Source of the DNA: DATKUK01 sp035530655
Lineage (GTDB): Bacteria > Planctomycetota > Phycisphaerae > UBA1845 > DATKUK01
Direction of reading: 5' to 3'
Length of the DNA: 64,000 nt
Assembly (NCBI GenBank): GCA_035530655.1
Contig: DATKUK010000093.1
Location: forward strand, 1 to 64,000
A program made the position numbers and the translations under genes. This document shows positions 33,665-42,666 of this stretch, piece after piece. Numbering within the stretch: the first letter of the stretch is position 1; each line of letters opens with the position of its first letter. Below the pieces are notes generated by a model. It was given only the letters and a program-made list of their open reading frames with translations, had not been told where the DNA came from and did no database searches.

Positions 33665-34732
33665 ATGAGGGCCCGGTTGGTGCATTTATGGATGGGGGCG
33701 GCGCTTCTGGGGTTCGCCGGCCTGGTTGGCTGTGCAGGCAACCGGCCTCCTGGCGACCAGAGCCTGTCGAAGGCATGGGAACATCCCAAGCTTCCGTCGA
33801 CCAGACCGGCATCCCCTCCGCAACGACCGGCCCAGAGCAGAGACGAATCCGTCGCGACGATCAATGGACGGCCGATATCCCGGCGGGCGTTCATCGAGCT
33901 GTTGACTGAGGCCCATGGGCTGACGGTCTTGCAGCAGATGATGGCGTTGGAGCTTGCCCGGCAGGAGACGGCCCGCAGAGGCGTCCAGGTCGGCGCGAAA
34001 GACGTGGATGCCGAGTATCGCCGGCGCCTGGCGAGGCTTTACCCGGTGGATCCGGCCACGCCGGTGGAGCTGTCGCGCCGTCAGCAGGAGCAGGCGCTGG
34101 CTGTGGTGCTCGACGGCGAAGGCATCAGCCGGCAGGAGTTCATGCTGAAGATCGAGCGCGACGCGCATGTGCGGAAATTGGCCGAGCAGCAGTTGACGAT
34201 CGACGAGGAGGCCCTGCGTGCCGAGTACGCGATGCTCTATGGGCCGAAGGTGCAGCTAAGGATGATTCTTTGTCGATCGCTATCGGACGCCGAGAAGGTG
34301 CGCGAGCTTCTGGAAGGGGGGCAGGACTTTGCGGCCGTGGCCCGCGAGCGCAGCAACGACCCTTACACCGCGTCGACCAACGGCCTGACGCGGAGTTTCT
34401 CGCTGGACGACACGTCGGTGCCGGCGGTGTTGCGGGAGGCCGCCAGACGCCTGAGACCGGCGGAGGTTTCGAGCACCATTCGCGTGGGTGACCAGTACGC
34501 TATCGTCAGGCTGGAGAAAGAGTTCCCCGCCAGTAAGGTCGAGTATTCGGATGTGCGTGACCAGGTCCTACAGGCCTATCGACAGCGCGTGGTGCCCGAG
34601 CGGATGACGAGGATCATCGGCGAGTTGATCGGCAAGGCCCGCGTGGTCATCCTCGATCCGCTACTGCGCCGGCAGTACGAACAGCGACGGGCAGCGTCGG
34701 GCGGCAAGGCTCCGCCGTTGGCCGGCCCATAG
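33665..34732 (+). CDS. SurA/PpiC-type peptidyl-prolyl isomerase lipoprotein
   Basis: 355 residues. Lipoprotein signal with FAGLVGCAGN, so the mature protein is anchored by Cys-23. A SurA-N-like helical chaperone domain (about 60-190: VATINGRPISRRAFIELLTE ... ) is followed by a parvulin fold (about 195-300: VQLRMILCRSLSDAEKV, LLEGGQDFAAVARERSNDP, EVSSTIRVGDQYAIVRLE). It would help fold outer-membrane or secreted proteins. The parvulin core is divergent, so isomerase activity is not certain. Confidence 0.8.
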   Translation: MRARLVHLWMGAALLGFAGLVGCAGNRPPGDQSLSKAWEHPKLPSTRPASPPQRPAQSRDESVATINGRPISRRAFIELLTEAHGLTVLQQMMALELARQETARRGVQVGAKDVDAEYRRRLARLYPVDPATPVELSRRQQEQALAVVLDGEGISRQEFMLKIERDAHVRKLAEQQLTIDEEALRAEYAMLYGPKVQLRMILCRSLSDAEKVRELLEGGQDFAAVARERSNDPYTASTNGLTRSFSLDDTSVPAVLREAARRLRPAEVSSTIRVGDQYAIVRLEKEFPASKVEYSDVRDQVLQAYRQRVVPERMTRIIGELIGKARVVILDPLLRRQYEQRRAASGGKAPPLAGP

Positions 34733-34786
34733 CTTCAGGCGGACTACGATTCGACCGATAACGATTGCGTGGGATGCTGTCTTGGC

Positions 34787-36040
34787 ATGGCAGGCGAATG
34801 TCTGAAGGGCTCGGTGGTGCGGGAGAAGGATACGACAACTGAACCGGCTGCTTTCAAGCCGGCGTCACGGATTCAGCGGCTGCCGCCGTATCTGTTCGGC
34901 CGACTAAACGCCCTCAAGCACGCCAAACGGCAGGAGGGGATCGACATCATCGATCTGGGGATGGGCAATCCCAGCGATGCCCCGCCGGACGTTGTGGTGG
35001 AGAAGCTCTGCGAGGCGGCCCGGGACGGGCGAAATCATCGTTATAGCGACAGTTTGGGTGTGCTGAATCTGCGCCGCGAGGTCGCCAAGCAGTACCGCAG
35101 CAAGTGGGGCGTGGCGCTGGATCCTCAGCGTGAGATCATTGCGTGCCTGGGCAGCAAGGAGGGGTTCAGTCACATGTGTCTGGCCTCGCTGGGCCCGGGG
35201 GATACGGCTGTGGTGGGCGACCCGTTCTTCCCCATTCACGTGTACGGCGTGGCGCTGGCCGGGGCGAACGTGATCAATGTCCCACTGGGCAACGACCAGG
35301 CCTTTCTGGATCGGGTTTCCTACGTGGTGGAGCATTTGTACCCGCGTCCCAAGGTGCTCATCCTCAATTACCCACATAATCCGACGACCATGACGGTGGA
35401 CGCGCCTTTTTTTGACGAGGTGGTGTCGCTGGCTCGGCGCTACAACGTGGCAGTGATCCACGATTTTGCATACGGCGAAACGTGTTTCGACGGCTACCGC
35501 GCGCCGTCGTTTCTGGCGGCGCGGGGCGCGAAGGACGTAGGCGTCGAGTTCACGACGATGAGCAAGCCGTACAACATGGCCGGCTGGCGTATCGGATTCT
35601 GTGCGGGCAACGCGGACATGATCGCGGCGCTGGCGACGATCAAGGGCTATTACGACTACGGCATCTTCCAGCCGATCCAGATCGCCAGCATCGTTGCGAT
35701 GCGTCACGGTCAGGCCGATGCCAGGAAGCAGGCCCGTCTGTATCAGTCGCGCCGCGACGTGGTGTGTGAAGGGCTCACGCGAATCGGTTGGCAGGTCACG
35801 CCGCCGCGAGGGACGATGTTCGTCTGGGCACGCGTGCCGGAGGGGCACTTGGCGGGCCAGGGTACGATCGACTTCGCCATGCGGATGCTCGACGAGGCGG
35901 AGGTGGCGCTGGCTCCGGGGCGGGCGTTCGGGGAGAACGGCGAGGGGTACGTTCGCATCGCGCTGGTGGAGAACCCGCAGCGACTGCGACAGGCCGTCCG
36001 GCAACTGGATCGCGCGTTAAACCCCAAGGTTCAAGTATAG
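34787..36040 (+). CDS. PLP aminotransferase class I, AlaC/LL-DAP aminotransferase group
   Basis: 417 residues from ATG 34787 (GTG 34769 possible). Fold type I signs: IDLGMGNPSDAPP, HRYSDSLGVLNLR, LNYPHNPTTMTVD with the substrate Asn, VIHDFAYGE with the cofactor Asp/Tyr pair, and the PLP-lysine motif TMSKPYNMAGWRIGF. C-terminal Arg for the substrate carboxylate in GYVRIALVENPQR. Relatives make alanine from pyruvate and glutamate or act in lysine synthesis. It stands alone, so pathway assignment is open. Confidence 0.85.
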   Translation: MAGECLKGSVVREKDTTTEPAAFKPASRIQRLPPYLFGRLNALKHAKRQEGIDIIDLGMGNPSDAPPDVVVEKLCEAARDGRNHRYSDSLGVLNLRREVAKQYRSKWGVALDPQREIIACLGSKEGFSHMCLASLGPGDTAVVGDPFFPIHVYGVALAGANVINVPLGNDQAFLDRVSYVVEHLYPRPKVLILNYPHNPTTMTVDAPFFDEVVSLARRYNVAVIHDFAYGETCFDGYRAPSFLAARGAKDVGVEFTTMSKPYNMAGWRIGFCAGNADMIAALATIKGYYDYGIFQPIQIASIVAMRHGQADARKQARLYQSRRDVVCEGLTRIGWQVTPPRGTMFVWARVPEGHLAGQGTIDFAMRMLDEAEVALAPGRAFGENGEGYVRIALVENPQRLRQAVRQLDRALNPKVQV

Positions 36041-36139
36041 ACTGCGTGGTGCGGGTCTGGTGGTCATGGTCCGCGCCCGCGCACTGCCGATACCGTCTGC
36101 CGCACGAGTCGCGCGCAGGCGATTCGGCGACCGCGGCGC

Positions 36140-38059
36140 TCAGTCCTTGCGATCGGTCAGAATCACGTCTTTGTAGGTGCCGCCGGCTGGAATCATGGGG
36201 TAGACGTTCTCCTCGGCTTCCACCACGACGTCCAGCAGATAAGGCCCGTCGGTCTCAAGCATTCGCGTGTACGCGTCGGGCAGGTCCTGCGGTCGCCACA
36301 CGCGTTGGGCGGGAATGCGATAGCCGGCGGCGATTTGGAGGAAATCGGGATAGATCTCGGGGCTTTCCGCGCCTTGCCGGGCCGATTGACGGGGATCCAC
36401 GGGCCGGTTCGGGTCGGGCACTTTGGCGGGGTCGGCCAGGCTGGATTCGGCCCGGTGGCGGCGATAGATCATGTCCTGCCACTGCCGAACCATGCCGAGG
36501 AACTGGTTGTTGATAACGACGGTTTTCAGGGCAAGCTGGTAGCGGTGAACGGTCGACAGCTCTTGCACGGTCATGTTGAGACTGCCGTCGCCGTCGATAT
36601 CGATCACCAGGCGGTCGGGACAGCCGACGGCTGCGCCTATGGCCGCGGGCAACCCGAAGCCCATCGTGCCGAACCCGCTGGACGAGATGAAGCTTCGGGG
36701 GCGACGGACCTTGTAGTGCTGCATGGCCCACATCTGGTGCTGGCCGACACCGACCGTGACGACGGCCTGGTCGTCGGCCATGTCCGAAAGCAGCTTGATG
36801 GCCCACGGAGGGCTGATCACGTTGTCCAAGCAGGGGGCTTGGATAGGCCATCGCTTCTTGGCTTCGGTCAGCATGGCCAGCCATTCATTGCTGTCGGCCT
36901 GGCCGACTCGCTCGATCAGGGCCCGCAAGACCACGCGCAGATCGCCGACGATGCCGACCTCGACGGGCTTGTTCTTATTGATCTCGGACGGATCGACATC
37001 AATGTGGACGATCTTGCCGTGCTTGATGAACTCGTTGACCTTGCCGGTTACGCGGTCGTCGAAGCGGACGCCGACGGCCATCACCAGATCGGCTTCGTTG
37101 ACGGCGTCGTTGGCATATTTGGTGCCGTGCATGCCAAGCACATCGATGTTGAGCGGGTGTCCGGGAGGAATGGCCCCCAGGCCCATCACGGTGGTGGTGA
37201 CGGGCATTCGGGTCTTCTCTGCCAGCGCTACGAGCAGGTCGCTGGCATCGGCCGAAATCACGCCGCCGCCCGCGTAGATGACCGGGCGTCGCGACTGCTG
37301 GATCATGTTGCAGACCTGATCGATGGTCGAGCCGTGCAGGGCCGCCGTCGGCGGCGAAGTCGGGGGCACGTCGAACTCGGGCTCGATGTAGTTTCCGTCG
37401 CGGTCGACGGCGTACTGCTGCTGAACGTCCTTGGGGAAGTCGATCAACACCGGCCCCGGTCGTCCGCTTCGGGCGGTGGCAAAGGCCTCGTGCACGATCG
37501 CAGGGATGTCGATGACCCGTCGGACAAGGAAGACGGCCTTGGTGATGGGTCGACAGATGTCGACGATGTTCACCTCCTGGAAGGCGTTCTTGCCCATCAG
37601 GAAGCTGGGCACCTGCCCGGTGATGGCGACGATGGGGACGCTGTCGGAGTTGGCGTCGGCGATGCCGGTGACCAGGTTGGTGGCGCCGGGACCCGAGGTA
37701 GCCAGGCACACACCGACCCGACCGGTGGCGCGGGCAAAGCCCTCGGCGGCATGGGCTGCGCCCTGCTCGTGCTCGGTGCGGATGCATCGGATGCTCGCCG
37801 TGCGGAGTACGTCGAAGATCTCGAGATTGGCGCCGCCGGGGTAACCGAACAGCACGTCACACCCGTTGGCGCGCAGCGACTGGACGAAGACCTCGGCGCC
37901 TTTGAGCGGCTTGATCCCTTCGGGAACGCGCACCTCACCTAGAGGCGCATTGTACGCGGTGGCGTGTTCCTCATACGTGATATCGTCAATTTTGGGTTTG
38001 GGCGGCGCGGCCGTCGTAGGAAAGAAGCGGACGGCCTTCCGCCGGGCCTGTCGGGACAT
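36140..38059 (-). CDS. ilvB: Acetolactate synthase large subunit, paralogue without adjacent small subunit
   Basis: 639 residues, ATG 38059 with AGAGGG upstream. ThDP enzyme: an extra N-terminal stretch of about 50 residues, PYR domain with FGYPGGANLEIFD and the catalytic Glu in TEHEQGAAHAAEGFARA, FAD-side middle domain, and PP domain ThDP/Mg motif DIDGDGSLNMTVQE ... NNQFLGMVRQWQ. It condenses pyruvate to acetolactate for branched-chain amino acids. No ilvN follows; the only ilvN is at 50260-50874 next to a second ilvB. The isoform may use the distant small subunit or be catabolic. Confidence 0.9.
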   Translation of the reverse strand: MSRQARRKAVRFFPTTAAPPKPKIDDITYEEHATAYNAPLGEVRVPEGIKPLKGAEVFVQSLRANGCDVLFGYPGGANLEIFDVLRTASIRCIRTEHEQGAAHAAEGFARATGRVGVCLATSGPGATNLVTGIADANSDSVPIVAITGQVPSFLMGKNAFQEVNIVDICRPITKAVFLVRRVIDIPAIVHEAFATARSGRPGPVLIDFPKDVQQQYAVDRDGNYIEPEFDVPPTSPPTAALHGSTIDQVCNMIQQSRRPVIYAGGGVISADASDLLVALAEKTRMPVTTTVMGLGAIPPGHPLNIDVLGMHGTKYANDAVNEADLVMAVGVRFDDRVTGKVNEFIKHGKIVHIDVDPSEINKNKPVEVGIVGDLRVVLRALIERVGQADSNEWLAMLTEAKKRWPIQAPCLDNVISPPWAIKLLSDMADDQAVVTVGVGQHQMWAMQHYKVRRPRSFISSSGFGTMGFGLPAAIGAAVGCPDRLVIDIDGDGSLNMTVQELSTVHRYQLALKTVVINNQFLGMVRQWQDMIYRRHRAESSLADPAKVPDPNRPVDPRQSARQGAESPEIYPDFLQIAAGYRIPAQRVWRPQDLPDAYTRMLETDGPYLLDVVVEAEENVYPMIPAGGTYKDVILTDRKD

Positions 38060-38154
38060 AGCGCACCCTCTGCACTGATTCGAACTCGTGGCGCCTGACT
38101 AACATTCTATGGTAGCGGGGGGGCAGATTGATGGCAACTTGGCGTCTGGACCGG

Positions 38155-38544
38155 TCAGTCCGGAGGTTGGCCGTCGTCCAAGAGGAACCGAATACCCACA
38201 CGGTATCCGCCCACCGACCGTGTCGAATGCTCCACTCTTGCAGGCACCCAGGGACAGGCATCGCCTTCGTCGGCATACCGTAGGAAAATGGTGGCTCCCA
38301 CCGTCAGTTTGTGCCGACCGAACAGCCCCATGCCGCTTTCGCTGACGTCGTGGCCGGTGAAGTAAACCCGGCGTTCGGTGCGCCGGCCGCGGTCGACCAG
38401 GACCTCAATGGCGGCAGGCCAGACGTACCGCTCCGCGCTTCGTTTCCCGAGGAAGGCGGCTGCTCCATTCTGGCCGGCTGCGTCCTGGACCCACGCCTGC
38501 ACGACCTGGCGCGAGTGGGGCGTATCACAATGGAGTTGATTCAT
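38155..38544 (-). CDS. PilZ-domain protein
   Basis: 129 residues, ATG 38544. The PilZ core is seen as KRSAERYVW (basic c-di-GMP loop, in place of the usual RxxxR), then FTGHDVSESGMGLF (the D/NxSxxG motif) and a beta barrel ending YRVGIRFL. PilZ proteins bind cyclic di-GMP and alter motility or polymer export. No further domain. The nearest neighbour is ilvB, with no functional link. Confidence 0.75.
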   Translation of the reverse strand: MNQLHCDTPHSRQVVQAWVQDAAGQNGAAAFLGKRSAERYVWPAAIEVLVDRGRRTERRVYFTGHDVSESGMGLFGRHKLTVGATIFLRYADEGDACPWVPARVEHSTRSVGGYRVGIRFLLDDGQPPD

Positions 38545-38692
38545 CCGACCGCCTCAGCAAACGTGCCGGCTACATACTGGGAGCCGGACTTCGGCTTAGT
38601 TATCGACACTCCGCCCGGTGCGCTTGTGGCAAATCGTCGACCGGCCGGGTGCGTGGCTCGTGCAAGAGCGGCCGCCGAGCCATGCCGGCAAG

Positions 38693-39466
38693 CTATCGGG
38701 CCTGGGCGCCTTCGCCCAGCAGGGCCAACAGCAGGTTGTCCTGCGGATAGGCGTGTCCCAGGTGCTGGCGAAAGCCCTCACCGTATTGGACGTTGATCAG
38801 ACGCCCCCGGGCAGCGGACGCTTCCTTCATGGCGATGAGATACTGGTCGATCCCGTGGTGGGCCCGCAACCACTCCCGCTGGGAGGCGTGACAGGTGAGC
38901 ATTTGCTCCTTGACGTCGATGACCGAGCTGATGTCCACGACGAACTCCGGCTCGACGCTGTGGGCAAAGTGGTCGCGCCCGTCGAGCGGATCGGCGTAGT
39001 ACAGATGGGGCACCCGCGGGGTGGGCGCCACCGGATCGGCTGCCTCGGTGACGAGATTGGGGACGGGCCCGCCAAAGGTCGCGGCGCGGACGAGTTGCGG
39101 GACCGTCTCATGATCGGCCATGTAGTCCACTGGGCTGTGGGTAATCACGATGTCGGGACGGGCCCGCCGCACGATCTCGAGGAAGCGCAGTACGGTTGGC
39201 CGGTCATACATGACCAGCAAGTCCATGCACTCGGCGCAGAGGTAATCGGCCTGGAGAATCGCAGCGCCGGCAAGGCACTCACGGTACCGCACGCGCGAGA
39301 TCTCGGCCGGGCCCAACTCCGTACTGCCGCAGTCGCCGGTGGTGGCGGTGGCCAGCGTGACGTGGCAGCCGGCCTCTCGTCGCAGCCTGGCCAGCGTGCC
39401 GGCACAGAGAAACTCGATGTCGTCGGGGTGGGCCATGAACGCCAGGACCCGCTTCGCCTCACTCAT
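38693..39466 (-). CDS. PIG-L family deacetylase
   Basis: 257 residues from ATG 39466. LmbE-like fold: zinc motif FMAHPDDIEFLCAGT, DCGSTELGPAEISRVR, DIVITHSPVDYMADHETV with the second metal His. Relatives remove N-acetyl groups from GlcNAc-type substrates (MshB, BshB, PIG-L). The orientation and 66-base gap to the gene upstream allow a shared transcript with the P-loop protein. Confidence 0.85.
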   Translation of the reverse strand: MSEAKRVLAFMAHPDDIEFLCAGTLARLRREAGCHVTLATATTGDCGSTELGPAEISRVRYRECLAGAAILQADYLCAECMDLLVMYDRPTVLRFLEIVRRARPDIVITHSPVDYMADHETVPQLVRAATFGGPVPNLVTEAADPVAPTPRVPHLYYADPLDGRDHFAHSVEPEFVVDISSVIDVKEQMLTCHASQREWLRAHHGIDQYLIAMKEASAARGRLINVQYGEGFRQHLGHAYPQDNLLLALLGEGAQAR

Positions 39467-39532
39467 GGTTTCGTTGCCTCGTTCTTCCCGTCTTGACTGT
39501 CCACACATCGTTCGCCGCAGAGTCGCCGGGCT

Positions 39533-40744
39533 TCATGATTCGCGATCCGGAGACCGGCGGGACTTGCGGCCCGGTTGGGGCGGGCGCATCAGGGGCAGTT
39601 GATAGTCACCGATGTAAGCCACCCGCTGGAAGTAGTCTAGTGCTTCGGTCAGGTCGGTGAAGATCCGCGTGGCCGTCTCGGTGATGAAGGGCGACGGGCC
39701 TGCCTCCGGCCGCCAGATGACGTAGACTTCCTTGGTCGCCTCGAAGGCGTGCTGAAGCTCCCGCTCGACGCCGCTGGACAGGCCCGGCTGGCCGTCGGGC
39801 ATAGCGGGAATGTAGCTGATGATCATGTCGGACTGCTCGATGAGCATGAAGTCGCGAGCGTAGATCTGGCCGTCGATATCCTTGGCCACGGCGAGCAGTT
39901 CGTCCGCATCGAGCGTGATCGTTCGGCCGTTCACCTGCCGTCGGACGTGCGACTCGCCTTGTCGGCGGGCGTCGGCGGCGGCGGTGACGAGCTGCTTCTC
40001 CTCCACCAGACCGGGATCGAAAGCGATGAAGTGCTCTGCCATCGTATCGCGAAACAGGTCGATCTCTGCCATCACATCGAGTTCCCGGGCCACGTGCGTC
40101 ATGGGGAAAGACAGGTACGCTTTCCTGCGCCAGGGCTCGAAGATGAGACGGTAGAGCACCTCGTCGGCCTGCGGCGATCGGCTTCGGGCGACGATGTAGA
40201 ATCGCCCGTGTCCACGAACGGCCTTGGCCAGCACTTCGGTGGCCAGGATCTCCTCCTCGCGCCAGATCAGCAGATCTTTCAGCGTGTGATCGATGTCGTG
40301 TTCGCGTTCAAGTCGTTCGTGAACGGCGTCGACGTTGTCGACCACCGTGACATATAGGTCGGCGTCGAGCTGGCTCATCTGGTCGTGGTCGAATGCGGCA
40401 AACACGCCGTGACGCCAACGGAACGTGGCGTGGGTGTTGACCAGAAGGTTGCGCCCGGCGCGGCCCTGCTCGAGGATTTCCTTGAAGACGGCGCGCCGGA
40501 GGCTGTTGAGACGCCCCAGCGGCAAGTCGAGGATGCGTCCGGACACCACGTCGGGTGCGTCGGCGTACATCATCTGCCCGACGTTGCAGAGGGTGACGTC
40601 ATGTCCGTGCTGAATGGCCAGATCGGCCACGGTCAGCAGGAAGGGCGTCTTGTCAACCCCGACCTGGCCGGTGATGACCACGCGTCGGCCAGGGCGGTCC
40701 AGGCCGCGAAACAAACCATCCGTTTCTGCTGTCCTGCTGCTCAA
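39533..40744 (-). CDS. P-loop NTPase fused to a nucleoside deoxyribosyltransferase-like domain
   Basis: 403 residues, TTG 40744 as written; a later GTG near 40681 is possible. The N-terminal half looks like an archaeal-type adenylate/nucleoside kinase: VVITGQVGVDKTPFL is an altered P-loop (Asp where Gly is usual), then NLLVNTHATFRW and a HERLEREHDIDHTLKDLLIW. The C-terminal half, from YLSFPMTHVARE, with FDPGLVEEKQL and ISYIPAMPDGQPGLSSGVERE, resembles the nucleoside 2-deoxyribosyltransferase/TIR-like fold. Both halves deal with nucleotides, so a nucleotide-salvage or signalling role is plausible, unproven. Confidence 0.55.
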   Translation of the reverse strand: MSSRTAETDGLFRGLDRPGRRVVITGQVGVDKTPFLLTVADLAIQHGHDVTLCNVGQMMYADAPDVVSGRILDLPLGRLNSLRRAVFKEILEQGRAGRNLLVNTHATFRWRHGVFAAFDHDQMSQLDADLYVTVVDNVDAVHERLEREHDIDHTLKDLLIWREEEILATEVLAKAVRGHGRFYIVARSRSPQADEVLYRLIFEPWRRKAYLSFPMTHVARELDVMAEIDLFRDTMAEHFIAFDPGLVEEKQLVTAAADARRQGESHVRRQVNGRTITLDADELLAVAKDIDGQIYARDFMLIEQSDMIISYIPAMPDGQPGLSSGVERELQHAFEATKEVYVIWRPEAGPSPFITETATRIFTDLTEALDYFQRVAYIGDYQLPLMRPPQPGRKSRRSPDRES

Positions 40745-40880
40745 GATCGGCGCCTACCGCGATTCCCACGTCCGGCGAGAACGGCCTAACTTGGTGTCAA
40801 ACTACCTGCCCACGGCCGTGCAATCAACATGGAGGCCGTCTTTGACACCTGCCCCATCGTGCCGGAGAATTGGCCTGGCC

Positions 40881-41861
40881 ATGAGACGTCTGGTCCTGCT
40901 GATACTCGTCGGGGGCATTGCGGCGGTGGGCTTCTACGTCCGCTTCAGTCGCATGGCAGAGCTGCGCCGGGCCAAAGCCCCACCGACGGCGACCACTCGG
41001 CCGGCCGATCCAGATTGGCTTCGCGATTACGTGGGTCAGACGGTGTTGCCCGATGCGGACGAGCTGACGAAAGGGCCCGGGCGGATCATCTCGCTGGCGC
41101 CGAACATCACCGAACTCTGCGCCGCATTGGGTCTGGCTGACAGGATCGTAGGCCGGACGCAGTTCTGCCTGCATCCGCCGTCCGCGCAGCGCGCAACCGT
41201 GGTGGGTGGATACGTCGATCCCAATCTCGAGCGAATCGTGGCGCTCAGACCTGATCTGGTACTGATCACCACCAGCAGCACACGACTGAGGGAGAAACTG
41301 ACCGCGCTGGACCTGCCGGTCAAGGAAGTGCCGGACAGCAGTCTGGAAGACATCTTCGAAGCCGTCCGACTGCTGGGCGAGTATACCGACCGGCCGAAGA
41401 CCGCGGCTCGGTTGGTCCGGGATCTTCGCCGCGATCTGGATCGACTCGCGATGCAGCCGCCCCCCGCGTCGTTGCGGGTGCTGGTGGTGGTCGGCGAGGT
41501 GCCTGCCATGCCGGGACCGGTCTACGTGGCCGGCCCGGGGTCTTACCTCGACAGTCTGGTTAAGCTGGCCGGACACGAAAACGCATTGGCGGGCAAGATC
41601 GATCGCGCATGGGCGGAGGTGTCGGCCGAGACGCTCCTGGCGGTCAAGCCGGATGCGATTCTCGAGACGCGCAGGCCGGAGCGACTCGGGATGCTTGCGG
41701 CCGTGTACGAAGCTTGGGCAGATTTCGCTGCGGTGCCGGCCATCACCAATCGGCGGATCTGTTCGATCACCGACGATTTTATCCTGATCCCCGGCCCTCG
41801 TGTGAATATCGCGCTGTACAAAGTGATCGAGGCGCTGTCGCCTGTTCCGGTTTTGCACTAG
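40881..41861 (+). CDS. BtuF-type ABC substrate-binding protein
   Basis: 326 residues. N-terminal membrane anchor (MRRLVLLILVGGIAAVGFYV) with no lipobox, then the Peribp_2 fold: RIISLAPNITELCAALG, VVGGYVDPNLERIVALRPDLVLI, LLAVKPDAILETRRPE. This is the family that binds cobalamin or iron chelates. ATG 40881 is chosen because it starts the signal anchor. Followed by the ATPase and permease genes of the same importer. Confidence 0.82.
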   Translation: MRRLVLLILVGGIAAVGFYVRFSRMAELRRAKAPPTATTRPADPDWLRDYVGQTVLPDADELTKGPGRIISLAPNITELCAALGLADRIVGRTQFCLHPPSAQRATVVGGYVDPNLERIVALRPDLVLITTSSTRLREKLTALDLPVKEVPDSSLEDIFEAVRLLGEYTDRPKTAARLVRDLRRDLDRLAMQPPPASLRVLVVVGEVPAMPGPVYVAGPGSYLDSLVKLAGHENALAGKIDRAWAEVSAETLLAVKPDAILETRRPERLGMLAAVYEAWADFAAVPAITNRRICSITDDFILIPGPRVNIALYKVIEALSPVPVLH

Positions 41862-41886
41862 CCTACGCGCGGGTGGGAAGGCGTCG

Positions 41887-42666
41887 ATGTACCTGGAAGC
41901 CGACAACCTCTGCGTGGACCGCTCCGGACGGCGTGTCGTGGACGACGTATCGCTGCGACTGGAGCCGGGCCAATGCCTGGCCGTGGTGGGTCCGAACGGG
42001 GCAGGTAAGACAACGTTGATGCAGGCGCTGTTGGGGCTCCTACCGCTGGCGGACGGCGCAATACGTCTCAACGGCGAGGCCATGGGGCGTCTTTCGCGTC
42101 GCCAGATTGCCCGGCGAATGGCCTATTTGCCGCAGAATTACGAGGGCTACCTTGGTTTCCGCGTGCGAGCCGTGGTGGAGACGGGGCGCTATGCTCACCG
42201 CGGGGCGGTACAGCGGTGGGACGAGACAGACCGCGAGGCGATCGATCAGGCCTTGGAGCAGTGTGGCCTGGTCTGCCTCCAGGACCGCACGGTTGAGGCT
42301 CTGTCCGGCGGCGAGCGACAGAAGGTGTGGCTGGCCGCGGCGCTGGCGCAGCAGACGCCCGCGTTGTTTCTGGACGAACCCACCAGTGCGCTGGATCCAA
42401 AGCATCAGGCGGAATTGATCGAGCTGATTCAGACGCAACTGAGTACGGGCAAGACGGTCATGCTGATCTGTCACGATCTGAACCTTGCGGCCATGTTGAA
42501 CTGCCGGGTGCTGGCGCTGCGGGAGGGGCACAAGGCGTTCGAGGGACCCGTCGAGCAGTTTCTGGACCCGGGTCTGCTGCGCCAGGTATTCGAGGCCGAC
42601 TTCGAGCTTGTGCGTCTGGCGTCACCGGGGCGGGTGCGGGCCCATCTGCGGGTGCAACGGCGATGA
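41887..42666 (+). CDS. ABC importer ATP-binding protein, BtuD/FhuC type
   Basis: 259 residues. Walker A VVGPNGAGKTTLMQ, Q-loop AYLPQNYEGY, signature ALSGGERQKV, Walker B ALFLDEPTSALD, H-loop ICHDLNLAAM. The C-terminus is basic. It energises vitamin B12 or iron-siderophore uptake with the neighbouring permease. The gene overlaps the permease start (ATGA at 42663). Confidence 0.92.
   Translation: MYLEADNLCVDRSGRRVVDDVSLRLEPGQCLAVVGPNGAGKTTLMQALLGLLPLADGAIRLNGEAMGRLSRRQIARRMAYLPQNYEGYLGFRVRAVVETGRYAHRGAVQRWDETDREAIDQALEQCGLVCLQDRTVEALSGGERQKVWLAAALAQQTPALFLDEPTSALDPKHQAELIELIQTQLSTGKTVMLICHDLNLAAMLNCRVLALREGHKAFEGPVEQFLDPGLLRQVFEADFELVRLASPGRVRAHLRVQRR

Noticed and set aside
36305..37942. Open frame of about 545 codons on the plus strand
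   Set aside because: Antisense to the acetolactate synthase gene at 36140-38059.
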